A stretch of DNA of 64,000 bases from Acrasis kona (lineage: Eukaryota; Heterolobosea; Eutetramitea; Acrasida; Acrasidae): NCBI GenBank assembly GCA_026419775.2, contig JAOPGA020000576.1:35159-99158 (forward strand). The letters run 5' to 3'. Below, in pieces: positions 10,335-20,003 of this stretch; positions within the stretch are counted from its first letter, which is position 1, and every line of letters starts with the position of its first letter. Both the position numbers and the translations under genes were made by a program. The notes below the pieces were generated by a model, which did not search any database, was not told the DNA's origin, and saw only the letters and a list, made by a program, of their open reading frames with translations.

Positions 10335-12543
10335 TCATCTCCTCTTGTTCACCACCTTGCTGTTACTGGATCTTGGGGCTGTGTTGCGGTATGATCTGCC
10401 AGATGAGGAGCGTCTTTTAGAATTTGATGACTGTCTGTTACTTGTCCTTCTTGTTGAGGAGCGTCTTGCACTAGATCTATTTGATGATCTACTGGATCTT
10501 GATGATGACCTTCTACGAGAGGATGATGATCTACTTCTAGATGACGAACGTCCACTTCTGCTAGAATGTCTTCCACCACGAGATGAAGATCGTCTACTAG
10601 ATGACCTTCTATTTCCAGATGAGCGTCTACCTCTCGAAGAAGATCGTCTATTAGATGACCTTCTATTTCCAGATGAACGTCTACCTCTTGAAGAGGAGCG
10701 TCTGTTATTCGACCTTCTTGATCTACTACTTCTACTGGATCTTCTTGATGAACGTCTACTCGCTCTTCCGCCACGAGATGATCTGTTGCTTCTACCAGAT
10801 CTTCTTGAAGAACGTCTGCTGTTTGATCTTCTAGAAGAACGTCCTCCACGAGATGATCTATTGTTTCTACCAGATCTTCTTCTGTTGTTTGAACGTCTAC
10901 CTCTAGAAGAGGAGCGTCTGTTATTTAGTCTTCTTGAAGAGCGTCTACCTCTTGAAGAAGAACGTCTGTTAGTAGACCTTCTACCTCTTGAAGAACGTCT
11001 ACCTCTTGAAGAAGAGCGTCTGTTATTACCAGACCTCCTGGATGATCTATTACTTCTACGCGAGCGAGAAGATGATCTCCTTGAAGAACGTCTATTGTTT
11101 GAGCGACGAGATGATCTGCTATTTCTGCTATATCTCCTCGATGATGAACGTCTACCTCTGGAGCCCCTACGACTACGAGAAGAATAACGTCTGTTGTTTG
11201 AACGTCTACTTGCTCGTCCACTACGGGAAGATCTGTTATTTCTACTTGATCTTCTTGATGAACGTCTGCTGTTCGAACGTCTACCTCTTGAAGAGGAGCG
11301 TCTGTTGTTTGATCTTCTTGAAGAGCGTCTTCCACGAGACGAAGAACGTCTGTTGGTAGACCTTCTTGAAGAGCGTCTTTGATCTCTTCTGGATGCGTTT
11401 CTGTTGCTTAGCGAATAACGTTTATTGTTGGAGCGTCTCGAACTGTTTGACCTGCTGTGAGTGTTTGAGCGTCTGTCTCTTCTGTCACTTTTATCTGAAC
11501 GTCTCTGGCGTTTTGTGTCAGAATCTGAAGAATGAGGTTGGTTGGCTGCTAAGAAGTTGAGCAATCCATGGAGGCTCAAAGTGGGCGTCTTGTCTTGAAT
11601 GGATGGATTTTTGGAGATGAGATTCATGGGTCGGAGTCTTCTTGAAACGATTCTTAGTTTTGATGGTTCGCTTGGGAATTGGTTTTCTAATTCTGGTTTG
11701 TCTTTGGTTGCACGATCGTAGGAAGGCAACAAGTGGTCTAGAATGCGAGCGCCTATTCCATTTTCCTCTCCAGTTGACACGACCACCTTTTTACCAACAT
11801 GTTCGAATCCAATCATTCCCATGGGTATGTTCGGAACTGCGTCTTCAATTGTTTTGCCTTTTACTGTGTAACTGTCGATTACTCTTGTGTTGTCGGGAAC
11901 TCTTGAATTGTATTGTTCAACAAACTTTGCATCACCTGTTCTTGGCGAACCTACTGTGATTACACGAGGGTTTTTGATGCCGTATTTGTCTTTGGCATAA
12001 GCACTTGCTATGGTAGCAACAGCACCTCCCTGTGAGTGCCCAGTAAACTCTACGCTGTAACCTTTCTACATCAGAATTAATTTTGTTTACAAAAGTATGA
12101 GACTTTACTTTAACATATGGCATGGTTGCATCAAATACTTTTTCTTCAGTCTTTTTGAATTCATTTAAAAAGCCTCGATGCACTTTTCCATAATCAACAT
12201 CACCAACTACAAGTGGTACTTTCCTTGCGTCTAAATTGGTCAGTACAAATAATGGTTGTTAGGTACCCAAGTCATGTGCCCAGTCCATCAAATTGGCAGG
12301 CTCGGTTCCGCCGTATGCAATCACCACCTTCTTTTCTTCATCGTTTACAAACACTTTGTCTTTGTCATGCGTTTGCCTGTAGACATACTCAGTCCTCCAT
12401 CCTGCTGGCGCCTCTTGATTGTCTTTTGATGCAGACAACAAAAACTGCACCATGTCATTAATTCTGTTGTTTTGACTTGATGCGACAAGCCCAGACAAGG
12501 AACAGAAAAGCAGAACGAACAAAGAGTAGTAAAACGTCCTCAT
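10335..12543 (-). CDS. secreted class-3 lipase with a ~390-residue Arg/Ser-repeat tail
   Basis: Three exons (introns 12231-12266 and 12066-12108) encode 709 residues. A signal peptide leads (MRTFYYSLFVLLFCSLSGLV). The alpha/beta-hydrolase domain of the fungal-lipase class 3 type spans about residues 30-300. It shows VVIAYGGTEPANLMDW for the oxyanion region, the nucleophile elbow GHSQGG with Ser near 144, and then GSPRTGD, DAVPNIP and a candidate catalytic His in ILDHLLPSY. From about residue 320 to the end the sequence is almost only Arg and Ser with some Asn, Gly and Asp (RRSSSRGRRSS and variants), like an SR-protein domain. The reading frame is continuous across the junction with no intron at the fusion point. 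A secreted enzyme with an RS tail is unusual. Possible roles are binding nucleic acid or acidic surfaces outside the cell; this is inference. Confidence 0.88.
10400..11500 (-). repeat. degenerate short-period repeat encoding the RS tail
   Basis: The DNA is built from variants of plus-strand units such as CGTCTACCTCTTGAAGA and GATCTTCTTGATGAACG, in multiples of three. It encodes Arg/Ser on the minus strand. Because the repeat preserves frame, the opposite strand is also open for long stretches (Leu/Glu/Asp-rich), which is a shadow. Replication slippage is a likely source of length variation. Confidence 0.8.
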
Positions 12544-13479
12544 CGGTCAGGTCAGTACTGTCCGGAGTTTCGACTCCGTTTTGTGGTTTACTGTTTTGTA
12601 CAAATAGGGTAATAACTATTAAAAAATTGTAAAACCGACAGTTCGACTGACCCTTCAATCAACTTTGAATTTAAATGGAACCAACACACGGTGTTCCGTC
12701 CATTTGATTCACAGTATCACATAGATTACAGCAAATGCGGATAGTGTTGATATTGAAGAATTCGAATAAGAATTGGCGAAAATTCAAATAATTTCGATTT
12801 TCGTATTTATCTTTTCGAAGCAAGCGAATAAAGTTAGGCTATTTCTAATGGATACATACAATGGATACTTGATCGTCGAAATCGTTACATAAAACCAATT
12901 AAAAGAACACATTTTACTGGGCAGTCTAATATAAGCCCGATGTACCGCCAATGCGATAACATAATAGCAACAGAACTGGGAACTTTCCATTGTTAAAAAG
13001 TGGAGCAGATCCTTCCAATTGTTACAAACCTCTGACATGTAGATAAGAAGAAGTGTGACAAAACATATATTCTTGATGAGCCTAATAACATAACTAAACG
13101 AATATATTTGACTTTATTCCACATGATCATGTGATTGAACTTGATCATATTCAAATAAATCAATTTACCCAACCGTCCATCTATTATCAATAGACAAGCT
13201 AGTCCAAAACACACTCGCGATAATATTTAATTTGTTACTTCCGTTATTGACTTGCTTTAGTCAGTATGATTCTACTCTATGGAATCCAGGACATTTTTTC
13301 TTTTTTTATTTGCAATCAAATGATAAGCGCAGAAATAACTCCTGTTTCTACAAAACCTCCGTTAAATGGAGAAAATTAACATACCGAACCAATGGACTTT
13401 GTTGTGCACGGAGATGCCGTAATTACCCCATTATAAATTGACGAATAGCATCGGTATTCAATTCAAGTTAAATCAAAAA
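12544..13479. other. long divergent intergenic region
   Basis: About 935 bases separate the lipase and the cysteine-rich secreted protein. Several open stretches on the minus strand (12784-13214) are AT-rich with no protein-like pattern. Apart from the inverted repeat at 12563-12578, no feature was seen. Confidence 0.5.
12563..12578. promoter_or_regulatory. CGG..CCG inverted repeat upstream of the lipase
   Basis: CGGAGT-TTCG-ACTCCG is a perfect 6-bp inverted repeat with a 4-base centre, 20 bases upstream of the lipase ATG. In operator terms it reads CGG-N10-CCG, the arrangement bound by some Zn2Cys6 dimers. Function is inference. Confidence 0.3.
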
Positions 13480-14475
13480 ATGATCAAGTCATTCTTACTA
13501 TCGCTCATCCTACTAGCTGCCTTCGCTCAATGCTTAAGACCTTGCCCACCTGGTCAGGTTTGGGCTACTGATTTCTTCGTGCCCAAATGCATTGCTTGTG
13601 CAGTGGGAAACTATTGCCCAGGAGATGAAAAGATGTATAGCTGCCCCGAACACACCTACGCAGAATATACTGGCCTCAGCAAATGCCTACCATGTGAGCA
13701 CCCAACTGAAGATAAAGTGCTATGCATGCTGCCAGACATTCAACCAGACATTAAAGAGCTAATCTTGACAAGAGAGTATTCAGGAGTAACAACCATTACC
13801 AAAATCAACGTCAAAAGCACACAACACTTCTTCTACGCCGGAAGCATTTGGCCGTCAGTAATCTTCAACATTGTTCAAAACTCCACTCCACCAGCTACCC
13901 TAACCTTATACGCATCAAACACAACAGGAACACCCTCTGAAGAGAACCACACTCTAAAGATTACTGGAGATAGTGTTTCCACGATGCTACCTGTTGGAAA
14001 GTATAGCCATGCACTAAAGAGAATGATTACAGGACCCACTTACTTCACCTTGGAGGTCAACAGACCTACATCCATTAACATTGGAAGTTTTATTGGCACC
14101 GAAGAAAATATTGATGTTGTATTGGAGCCAGGAATCAAGTCAAAGTACATACTAAAACAAAGACTATTCGACGGAGTAACTTACTATCGATTCATCGTGC
14201 CCAATCTACAAAAGTCGAACGTGACACTTACTCTTCCTACTCCTGATGTTCCTGACAGATATTTCTTTTTTGAAGGTACTTTGTTTTGGAGTGGCGACAA
14301 AAGTGTCAAGTATCCTAATCCATTAAACAAAGAGATTGTGGTTACGGACAAGCGTGATAATACACTTTCGATCTCTGTTGTGGATGATTCGGATGTGGTG
14401 ATTGGATTGGCACTTAAAGCACATGTTTTGAAGGAGACATTTGGAGAGGTGTTAGTTAATGTGATTCCATTATAA
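13480..14475 (+). CDS. secreted protein with N-terminal GCC2/GCC3-like cysteine-rich domain
   Basis: A single exon encodes 331 residues. The ATG at 13480 begins a signal peptide (MIKSFLLSLILLAAFAQC). Residues about 17-70 form a cysteine-rich module (CPPGQVWATDFFVPKCIACA, then GNYCPGD, YSCPEHTY and KCLPCEHP) like the GCC2/GCC3 or ephrin-receptor-like repeats of extracellular proteins. The remaining 260 residues are beta-rich with several N-glycosylation sequons (NTTG, NHTL, NVTL) and no recognised domain. There is no transmembrane tail or GPI-like end, so it is probably secreted. Its partner is unknown. Confidence 0.85.
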   Translation: MIKSFLLSLILLAAFAQCLRPCPPGQVWATDFFVPKCIACAVGNYCPGDEKMYSCPEHTYAEYTGLSKCLPCEHPTEDKVLCMLPDIQPDIKELILTREYSGVTTITKINVKSTQHFFYAGSIWPSVIFNIVQNSTPPATLTLYASNTTGTPSEENHTLKITGDSVSTMLPVGKYSHALKRMITGPTYFTLEVNRPTSINIGSFIGTEENIDVVLEPGIKSKYILKQRLFDGVTYYRFIVPNLQKSNVTLTLPTPDVPDRYFFFEGTLFWSGDKSVKYPNPLNKEIVVTDKRDNTLSISVVDDSDVVIGLALKAHVLKETFGEVLVNVIPL

Positions 14476-14616
14476 AAAGCCTTTCAATATTTGTTGTTGT
14501 TGTTGTTTGATCTTTTAAATGACTAATACATAAGCTTGAATACCGATGTTTTATAATTGACACACTAAGAAATTTTCTATCAAATAAACGTCCTTTTTGT
14601 AATACTTTTTCACAAT

Positions 14617-16473
14617 ATGAACACACTTACCAGGAGAGTTCTATGTAGCAACTCTATATCAAACTATCGATTATACTCAATGTCGAAGGAGTACAAGGAT
14701 GCACTTCTTCAAAACATTTCAATCACGGAACAAATGAAGGAGCAATTGTTGAAGAACAAGCGCATGTCAAGACACCGGTTCACGAGAGAATATGTTGCCA
14801 AAACACAAGAACAAATACAAGCGTACAAACAACTCAATGATCCTGTAAATCTACTCGAACAGTATCAACAACTTTCATCATTTGCAAAAACAGACTTGCC
14901 CAAGAATGTTGCTTTAAACAAAAAAGATCTATATGAAAACCTCATACTCCAAAGTTTCACCAGCTTCTTATTCCCATCCGAGGAAGAGGATTTTGCCGAG
15001 ACAGTCTCTGCTTTTATACATACTTGTGCCGAATCATTTTTCAATCTCAAAACACACGCTCTACAAATGCACAACGTGGGTCTCACAGATCAAACGCAAA
15101 TCAACGAACTCGCACTCGTCGATCGCTACATTTACTTCTTCGTGGAAAGTTTTCTGCAAATACCGGGCACATTCGACGCACAAGAATTGAGCGAATTGGT
15201 CAAAGTCTATTTGGGCCTCGAGTCAACCGACCAACTCGACACGACCATCACGCTCGTAGAATATGCAAAGCGCAACACCAGACACAAATGCCGAACCATT
15301 GCCGAAAACATTTTGAGATCAAAATTAGAAAAAACAAGATCGGCCACATCCCAATTGGATCCATCCACACATGCCAAACATTTACTCACCCTCAACTCCA
15401 TCGAGACCAACATTTTATTCAACCTTGCAGAAATGGCCAGCAGTAAATTCCGATTCGAACATGCGCTCGAATACTACAAACAAGCAATGGAAAGCATTTC
15501 GTCCTCGTCGGATGTTTCGCAAAAGATGGAATTAGCACATTTGATCACTTACAACGTTGCGCGTGCTTATGCCTTGAGCGGTCAACAAGAACAAGCACAT
15601 GTCGCATTACAACAAGTCTTATCGAATAGCAAAGACGAACAGCTCAAGTCCCAAGCCTTAGTTTTATTCGGTTGGTTGACTTGTAACGTTCATTGTAACG
15701 ACGACTTGCTCAAAATTCACGATGCCTATCCAAAGGCTATTACTGCCATTAAAAAGGGGTGCTTGGAGTTGAAGATTTCGGTGGGACCCAATCACCCCGA
15801 TTACCTGATGGCAATGTATCGCCTTGCTTATTGCTACGACATGGAATCTGCATTTCAGCTCGATGACCAATCTAGAAATGCGCTCTTGATGGATGCCGAT
15901 CAAATTTACTTTCAGATTCATCAATCCATCAGTCAAGTTCAAAGCATCGAGGACATTGGCAGGATGTTGAGCGTTGATGATTTGAATGATTTGAGCGCCA
16001 TCGTTAAGGTTTATAAAGATAATGGTGGCGACGTGGGTAACATCGGTCAGGACTTGATGGTTCCTTTGATGGCCGTTCATAGCATTCATCTGGGCAACCG
16101 ATACTTGCACATGTTTGATGACTGCGAAAGGGCCATTTTCTACTATGAAAGAGCCATAAAGAGCGTGAACGATGCGATGGGCGACGAGGAGCTGTGTTAC
16201 GAGAGAGAATATGCGGAAAGGTCTTTAATAAAGTGTTTGGTGAGGTGTAAACAGTTTGAAAGGGCTGATGACTTGTGCGACGTGCATTTGAAGCGTATTA
16301 AAAATAAAATAGGAACCAAAGCGCCTTATTATCAATATTGTGAACAATGTTTGGGGTTTTATTTTCGTACGGAACAGGAACTGACGATACCCCATGATAT
16401 CGAAAGTACTGTTGGTTTTGAAGACGAAGCCACTTTACAATTAGAAAAATTAGAGCGAGATAAAAAAATTTAG
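14617..16473 (+). CDS. TPR-like protein with possible mitochondrial presequence
   Basis: A single exon encodes 618 residues. The N-terminus MNTLTRRVLCSNSISNYRLY is basic and free of acidic residues, as in mitochondrial presequences. The rest is helical, with tetratricopeptide-like pairs, for example FRFEHALEYYKQAMESI, ALSGQQEQAHVALQQVL, CERAIFYYERAIKSV and KQFERADDLCDVHLKRIK. The protein is likely an assembly or import scaffold, but no specific orthologue is recognised. The downstream small gene follows after 32 bases on the same strand. Confidence 0.82.
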   Translation: MNTLTRRVLCSNSISNYRLYSMSKEYKDALLQNISITEQMKEQLLKNKRMSRHRFTREYVAKTQEQIQAYKQLNDPVNLLEQYQQLSSFAKTDLPKNVALNKKDLYENLILQSFTSFLFPSEEEDFAETVSAFIHTCAESFFNLKTHALQMHNVGLTDQTQINELALVDRYIYFFVESFLQIPGTFDAQELSELVKVYLGLESTDQLDTTITLVEYAKRNTRHKCRTIAENILRSKLEKTRSATSQLDPSTHAKHLLTLNSIETNILFNLAEMASSKFRFEHALEYYKQAMESISSSSDVSQKMELAHLITYNVARAYALSGQQEQAHVALQQVLSNSKDEQLKSQALVLFGWLTCNVHCNDDLLKIHDAYPKAITAIKKGCLELKISVGPNHPDYLMAMYRLAYCYDMESAFQLDDQSRNALLMDADQIYFQIHQSISQVQSIEDIGRMLSVDDLNDLSAIVKVYKDNGGDVGNIGQDLMVPLMAVHSIHLGNRYLHMFDDCERAIFYYERAIKSVNDAMGDEELCYEREYAERSLIKCLVRCKQFERADDLCDVHLKRIKNKIGTKAPYYQYCEQCLGFYFRTEQELTIPHDIESTVGFEDEATLQLEKLERDKKI

Positions 16474-16505
16474 TATCTAGATGGAAGCACACTGCTAAAC
16501 TTAAC

Positions 16506-16730
16506 ATGGAAAATTATAAATTGTTAATGTTCACTGATCCCTTGAAGGAGGACGAGAAGGAGAAGTTTCTGGATAAAATTAAATCGTTAGAAGAGAGCAT
16601 AAGTGCTGAGCCGGACGAAGAGTATTTTTTGAGGAATTTGGCTGATGACGAGCTTCATCGACTGGTCATAAAGAATTTATCAGAGACTGAAATGGAGGAG
16701 ACGCTTGCCTTGGTAAATAATAATAATTAA
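16506..16730 (+). CDS. small acidic helical protein (74 residues)
   Basis: An ATG at 16506 gives a complete short frame ending in NNNN. The sequence is charged and helix-forming (KEDEKEKFLDKIKSLEES, then DDELHRLVIKNLSETEMEET) and reads as real protein. It is packed between the TPR-like gene and the 3' end of the carrier gene, which stops 11 bases later on the other strand. No family is recognised. Confidence 0.6.
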   Translation: MENYKLLMFTDPLKEDEKEKFLDKIKSLEESISAEPDEEYFLRNLADDELHRLVIKNLSETEMEETLALVNNNN

Positions 16731-16740
16731 ATATTTTTAA

Positions 16741-17894
16741 TCATTTTTCTGACCACAAATTTAATAAATATTCATAAACTGTGAATGATATGCTGACCGC
16801 AGGAACGACTTTGTAATAATTGATGCTTAATCCCTTGAATAATGCTTGCCACCCTTCATTTCTAATGATTTGCCTGATGTTATATAAAGTACTCTTGCTG
16901 TGGTCGATTTGTTTGGTGTTGCTCGAATATCCGGATGTCTGCATCCTTCTTCTCACCACATCTAGAGGGTAGGCAACAGTTTGTCCAAATGCGCCTGCAA
17001 TTCCACCACACAGGACTTTAGCAGGGGTTGGTACAAGGGAGGAATCTCCGTAATAAGATGACATGAGGGATCTAAGTGTCTCGTAAGAAGAAAAATTGAC
17101 TCCAGCATCTTTCTGTGTTAGTTAAAATACATCAAGCACAACTTACAAGGAAGAATGCCCCATCTAGTTCACGTAAAGTGATGACCACTAGTTGAGTTTA
17201 ATAAAAAGAATGTGTACTTACAGCGTTGGTCCTACTCCTACGAACCTAAAAACGTAAGAAGCTGCAACGATTAAACTTACATTCCCCTCAGGCCCTCAAC
17301 TTTGTAATATTTACGTATAGCCTGGAATAACCCACCTTGGTGATCGACGTCTATGGCCATCCTGGCCCTCACAAGATCTAAAGGGTATGTACAAGAGACG
17401 GAGACAACACCCGCAGTTGACCCTGCGAGCATTGATAAGAGTGCAGTCTTGAGGGTAGGGTTCTTGTTGGCACCACGTGGTGGGAGGTTTAATAATTTAT
17501 TGGCAAATTCGTAGCTGATGTTATTATATCGGTTTGAATCAGGTGTTACGTGGTGAATCTTGATGCTTGGTAAAATTATAATGTAACCATTAGCTTACTG
17601 GACTGCAGCGTAGGGGAATACTCTTGCTATTGTGGCGCTATTTCCTTTAAATAGCGCGCTTTTCCCCTCATGTTTGCTAATCATTTTGAGTTTTTTATAT
17701 ACTCCATCATATGGTTTGTATTTTTCGTGGTCCGTCTGTATAATGATTTTGACTCGTTCGAGTGGCGCTATAAATGTTTTTGCAGTAATTCCTGCCAGCC
17801 CTCCAGATACAAAAGGTACTGCAAACGACCTGATGGTGTGTTTCTTGTCCTCCATTCCTTTTACAAAATCTGAGTCGAACTTGAATTTGTTCAT
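16741..17894 (-). CDS. mitochondrial carrier, CoA/SLC25A16-42-like
   Basis: Five exons encode 329 residues in three tandem carrier repeats. Repeat 1 has PLERVKIIIQ and ends KGNSATIARVFPYAAVQ, a signature close to SLC25A42/A16 CoA carriers. Repeat 2 has YPLDLVRARM and ends VGVGPTLWGILPYAGVNFSS. Repeat 3 has YPLDVVRRRMQ and ends near SINYYKVVPAVSISFTVYEY. Exons 3 and 4 are only 24 bases (17222-17245) and 17 bases (17147-17163), and both are needed to complete repeat 2. The introns are 17566-17598 (33 nt), 17246-17280 (35), 17164-17221 (58) and 17109-17146 (38). The protein would sit in the inner mitochondrial membrane. Substrate assignment is by resemblance only. Confidence 0.9.
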
Positions 17895-18009
17895 GACATT
17901 TACGAAATAACATGTTATTCGTTAGAGATGATGTCTCCAAACACCAAACAACAGGAAAATAAACCACCATTTCTTTTCAAAAAATATTTACAAGTTTATT
18001 CTTTAGAAT

Positions 18010-19786
18010 CTACATTGTCCTACACTGAGGTCGACCTTCTTGTTCCTCTTCCTGATCCTCTTCACCCACTTGCTCGTCCTCATCCTCATCCTCTTGATTC
18101 CAATTCGCCTGACTCAACAACCTCGCCACTCTCGCCAACGTTGCTCTTCTGTCCCTCTGCGGATCATCTACTTCTCCCTCTTGGTCGCTATCTCCAGCTT
18201 CTTGATTCATCAAATATTGAATCAACATGTTAGGAGTCAACACGAAAGCATTTCTATCGGTAGCTTCGCTCGCATTCTCCTCCAATACATGTGCCCATGA
18301 CTCAGGTCCCTTGATCTTATCTTCGTCAAGAGTGGGTTGCCACACTTTACAATCGCTGTCTATTCCACTAGAAACAAAAGATAGTTTACAAGAAGGATGT
18401 GGATCGATGCAGTTGACCACGTCCCTGTCACCTTTCATGACGTTTACAATTTCCGCATTTTTAGAGTTATAAATAAAAATATTCCCGCAGTCACTTCCAG
18501 CAGCAATGTATTCGCTTCTAGGACCAAGGAATTGTACTTCCTTGACCGTCCTAACGTTCACGTGGCCCTTACAACATACTTTATATTGACTCACGTAATC
18601 GGCTGATTCGCCGGACACATTTGATTGTTGTTCCTCTGGAACATCTTCCCATTCGCCATCATCTTCTTGGTCATCATCCGCTGATTCGTCCATGGATGAT
18701 GAAGATGGCGGTGGCGTCGACGTGACACGAGGTGATGCGAACTTGGCAGGCTCCACATCAAAGAGATAAATGTTATCTCCGCTCCACGTACCAATGATTT
18801 CGGTGCCCAACACATTGTGTCTGACACCCGTAATGTGACAACTGCTGTATGGCCTATCGGGATTGTAATTGTTCACGATGCTCTCTGGTGAGTATTTTTG
18901 TACGCAAATGGTGGAGCTGGATCTGCGATCGTATAGTCGAATGTAAGGATCGTCGCCACCAATGATGAAGTAATTTGGATTGACTGGATTAAAATCTACG
19001 CTGTTGAGAGGTATGCAAGATGGTCTGCGGAATGATCCGACGGTGGATCTTGCTCTTCTTAGATCGGCCACGATGTGATTGATATCCTTTTCTCTAATGT
19101 CGAATTGTCTGGCGGTTCCATCGCTCGAGCAACTTATGAATACGCTGGTCGAGCCTGGCTCGATTGAAAGTTTATGGACCACGTCGGAGTGGCACGTGTA
19201 CTTTTGTTGTAGTGGATTGGTTGGCCTTGATAGATCGAACACATAAATGTTTGGCTAATGTGCTGTTATAGATGATTGTGAACAATCAAACTTACTTCTC
19301 TTGCACAACTAACGATTGTTTGATCGTTGGATCCTGGCATGAATTTTGCACAAAAAATGTTACCTCTATGGGGTGTTTTGATGGTTCTAATCAACTTCTT
19401 TGAAAAGGGCTCCCAAATTTTTAACTTAAAAGTAAGGAATTGTAGTGGTCGTCAATTCTTACTTTTTGATCATCCGAGCCTGAAACTATAAGCGTTCCTC
19501 CACTATTCCAAGAAACTGTATTTACGCAGCCGGCATGACCAACTAAGTTATAATACTCCAGCCTCTTGATATACTTCTCATTGGTGCATAAAGCAGTTAC
19601 ATATTGCTTGTGGGAAGATGTGTCTGATTTTATTAGACGACCGAATTATAAAGACTTACCACTGCGACTCTTAAGGACATGACAAATGTTTCTTGTGTCG
19701 GCCGCATATGAAACCATTGGTGTTGTGTTTTCGAAGCTGTTGCTACTCGCACCTGGGGTTGGATTCTCCTTTGACGTGATAACCAT
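18010..19786 (-). CDS. WD40 protein, DCAF6/DCAF8-like CUL4-DDB1 substrate receptor
   Basis: Four exons (introns 19624-19659, 19425-19462 and 19255-19295) encode 553 residues. WD repeats run from about residue 60 to 480, for example VSGSDDQKLKIWEP, SCSSDGTARQFDIREK and IIGGDDPYIRLYDRR. The block KEVQFLGPRSEYIAAGSDCG, followed by FIYNS and NCIDPHPSCKLSFVSSGIDS, is characteristic of DCAF6/DCAF8/WDTC1 proteins. An acidic Ser-rich insertion interrupts the propeller near residue 330, and a long Asp/Glu tail ends the protein. In animals these proteins recruit substrates to a CUL4-DDB1 ubiquitin ligase. The ATG at 19786 (MVITSKENPTPGAS) is the first in frame. Confidence 0.87.
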
Positions 19787-20003
19787 GTTTTTTAAAATAG
19801 AGATCAAATCCCCGATTTTGTAAGAGAATCAAATATTTGAAAAAGGAGATCAAAAGGAAGCCTTGTTTCGTGCGACAACCTGTGATATTAAAAAAATAAA
19901 GCATCGATAAAAACTTCGTCCCACTAAGTAACTGATTATATCCGTAATATATTTTACTTTTTTTACAGTTTACAAGCTGTACAGTCATCCTAGAAAGCAG
20001 AGC

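Noticed and set aside
10345-11187. Long plus-strand frame rich in Leu, Asp and Glu
   Set aside because: It is the antisense shadow of the RS repeat on the minus strand; reversed Arg/Ser codons read as Leu/Glu/Asp and stay open by codon structure.
12784-13214. Open stretches in the lipase/cysteine-rich intergenic region
   Set aside because: AT-rich frames without domain pattern, starting at non-ATG codons in part; length is within chance.
18040-18606. Plus-strand frames opposite the DCAF-like gene
   Set aside because: Shadows of the acidic tail and WD repeats on the minus strand.
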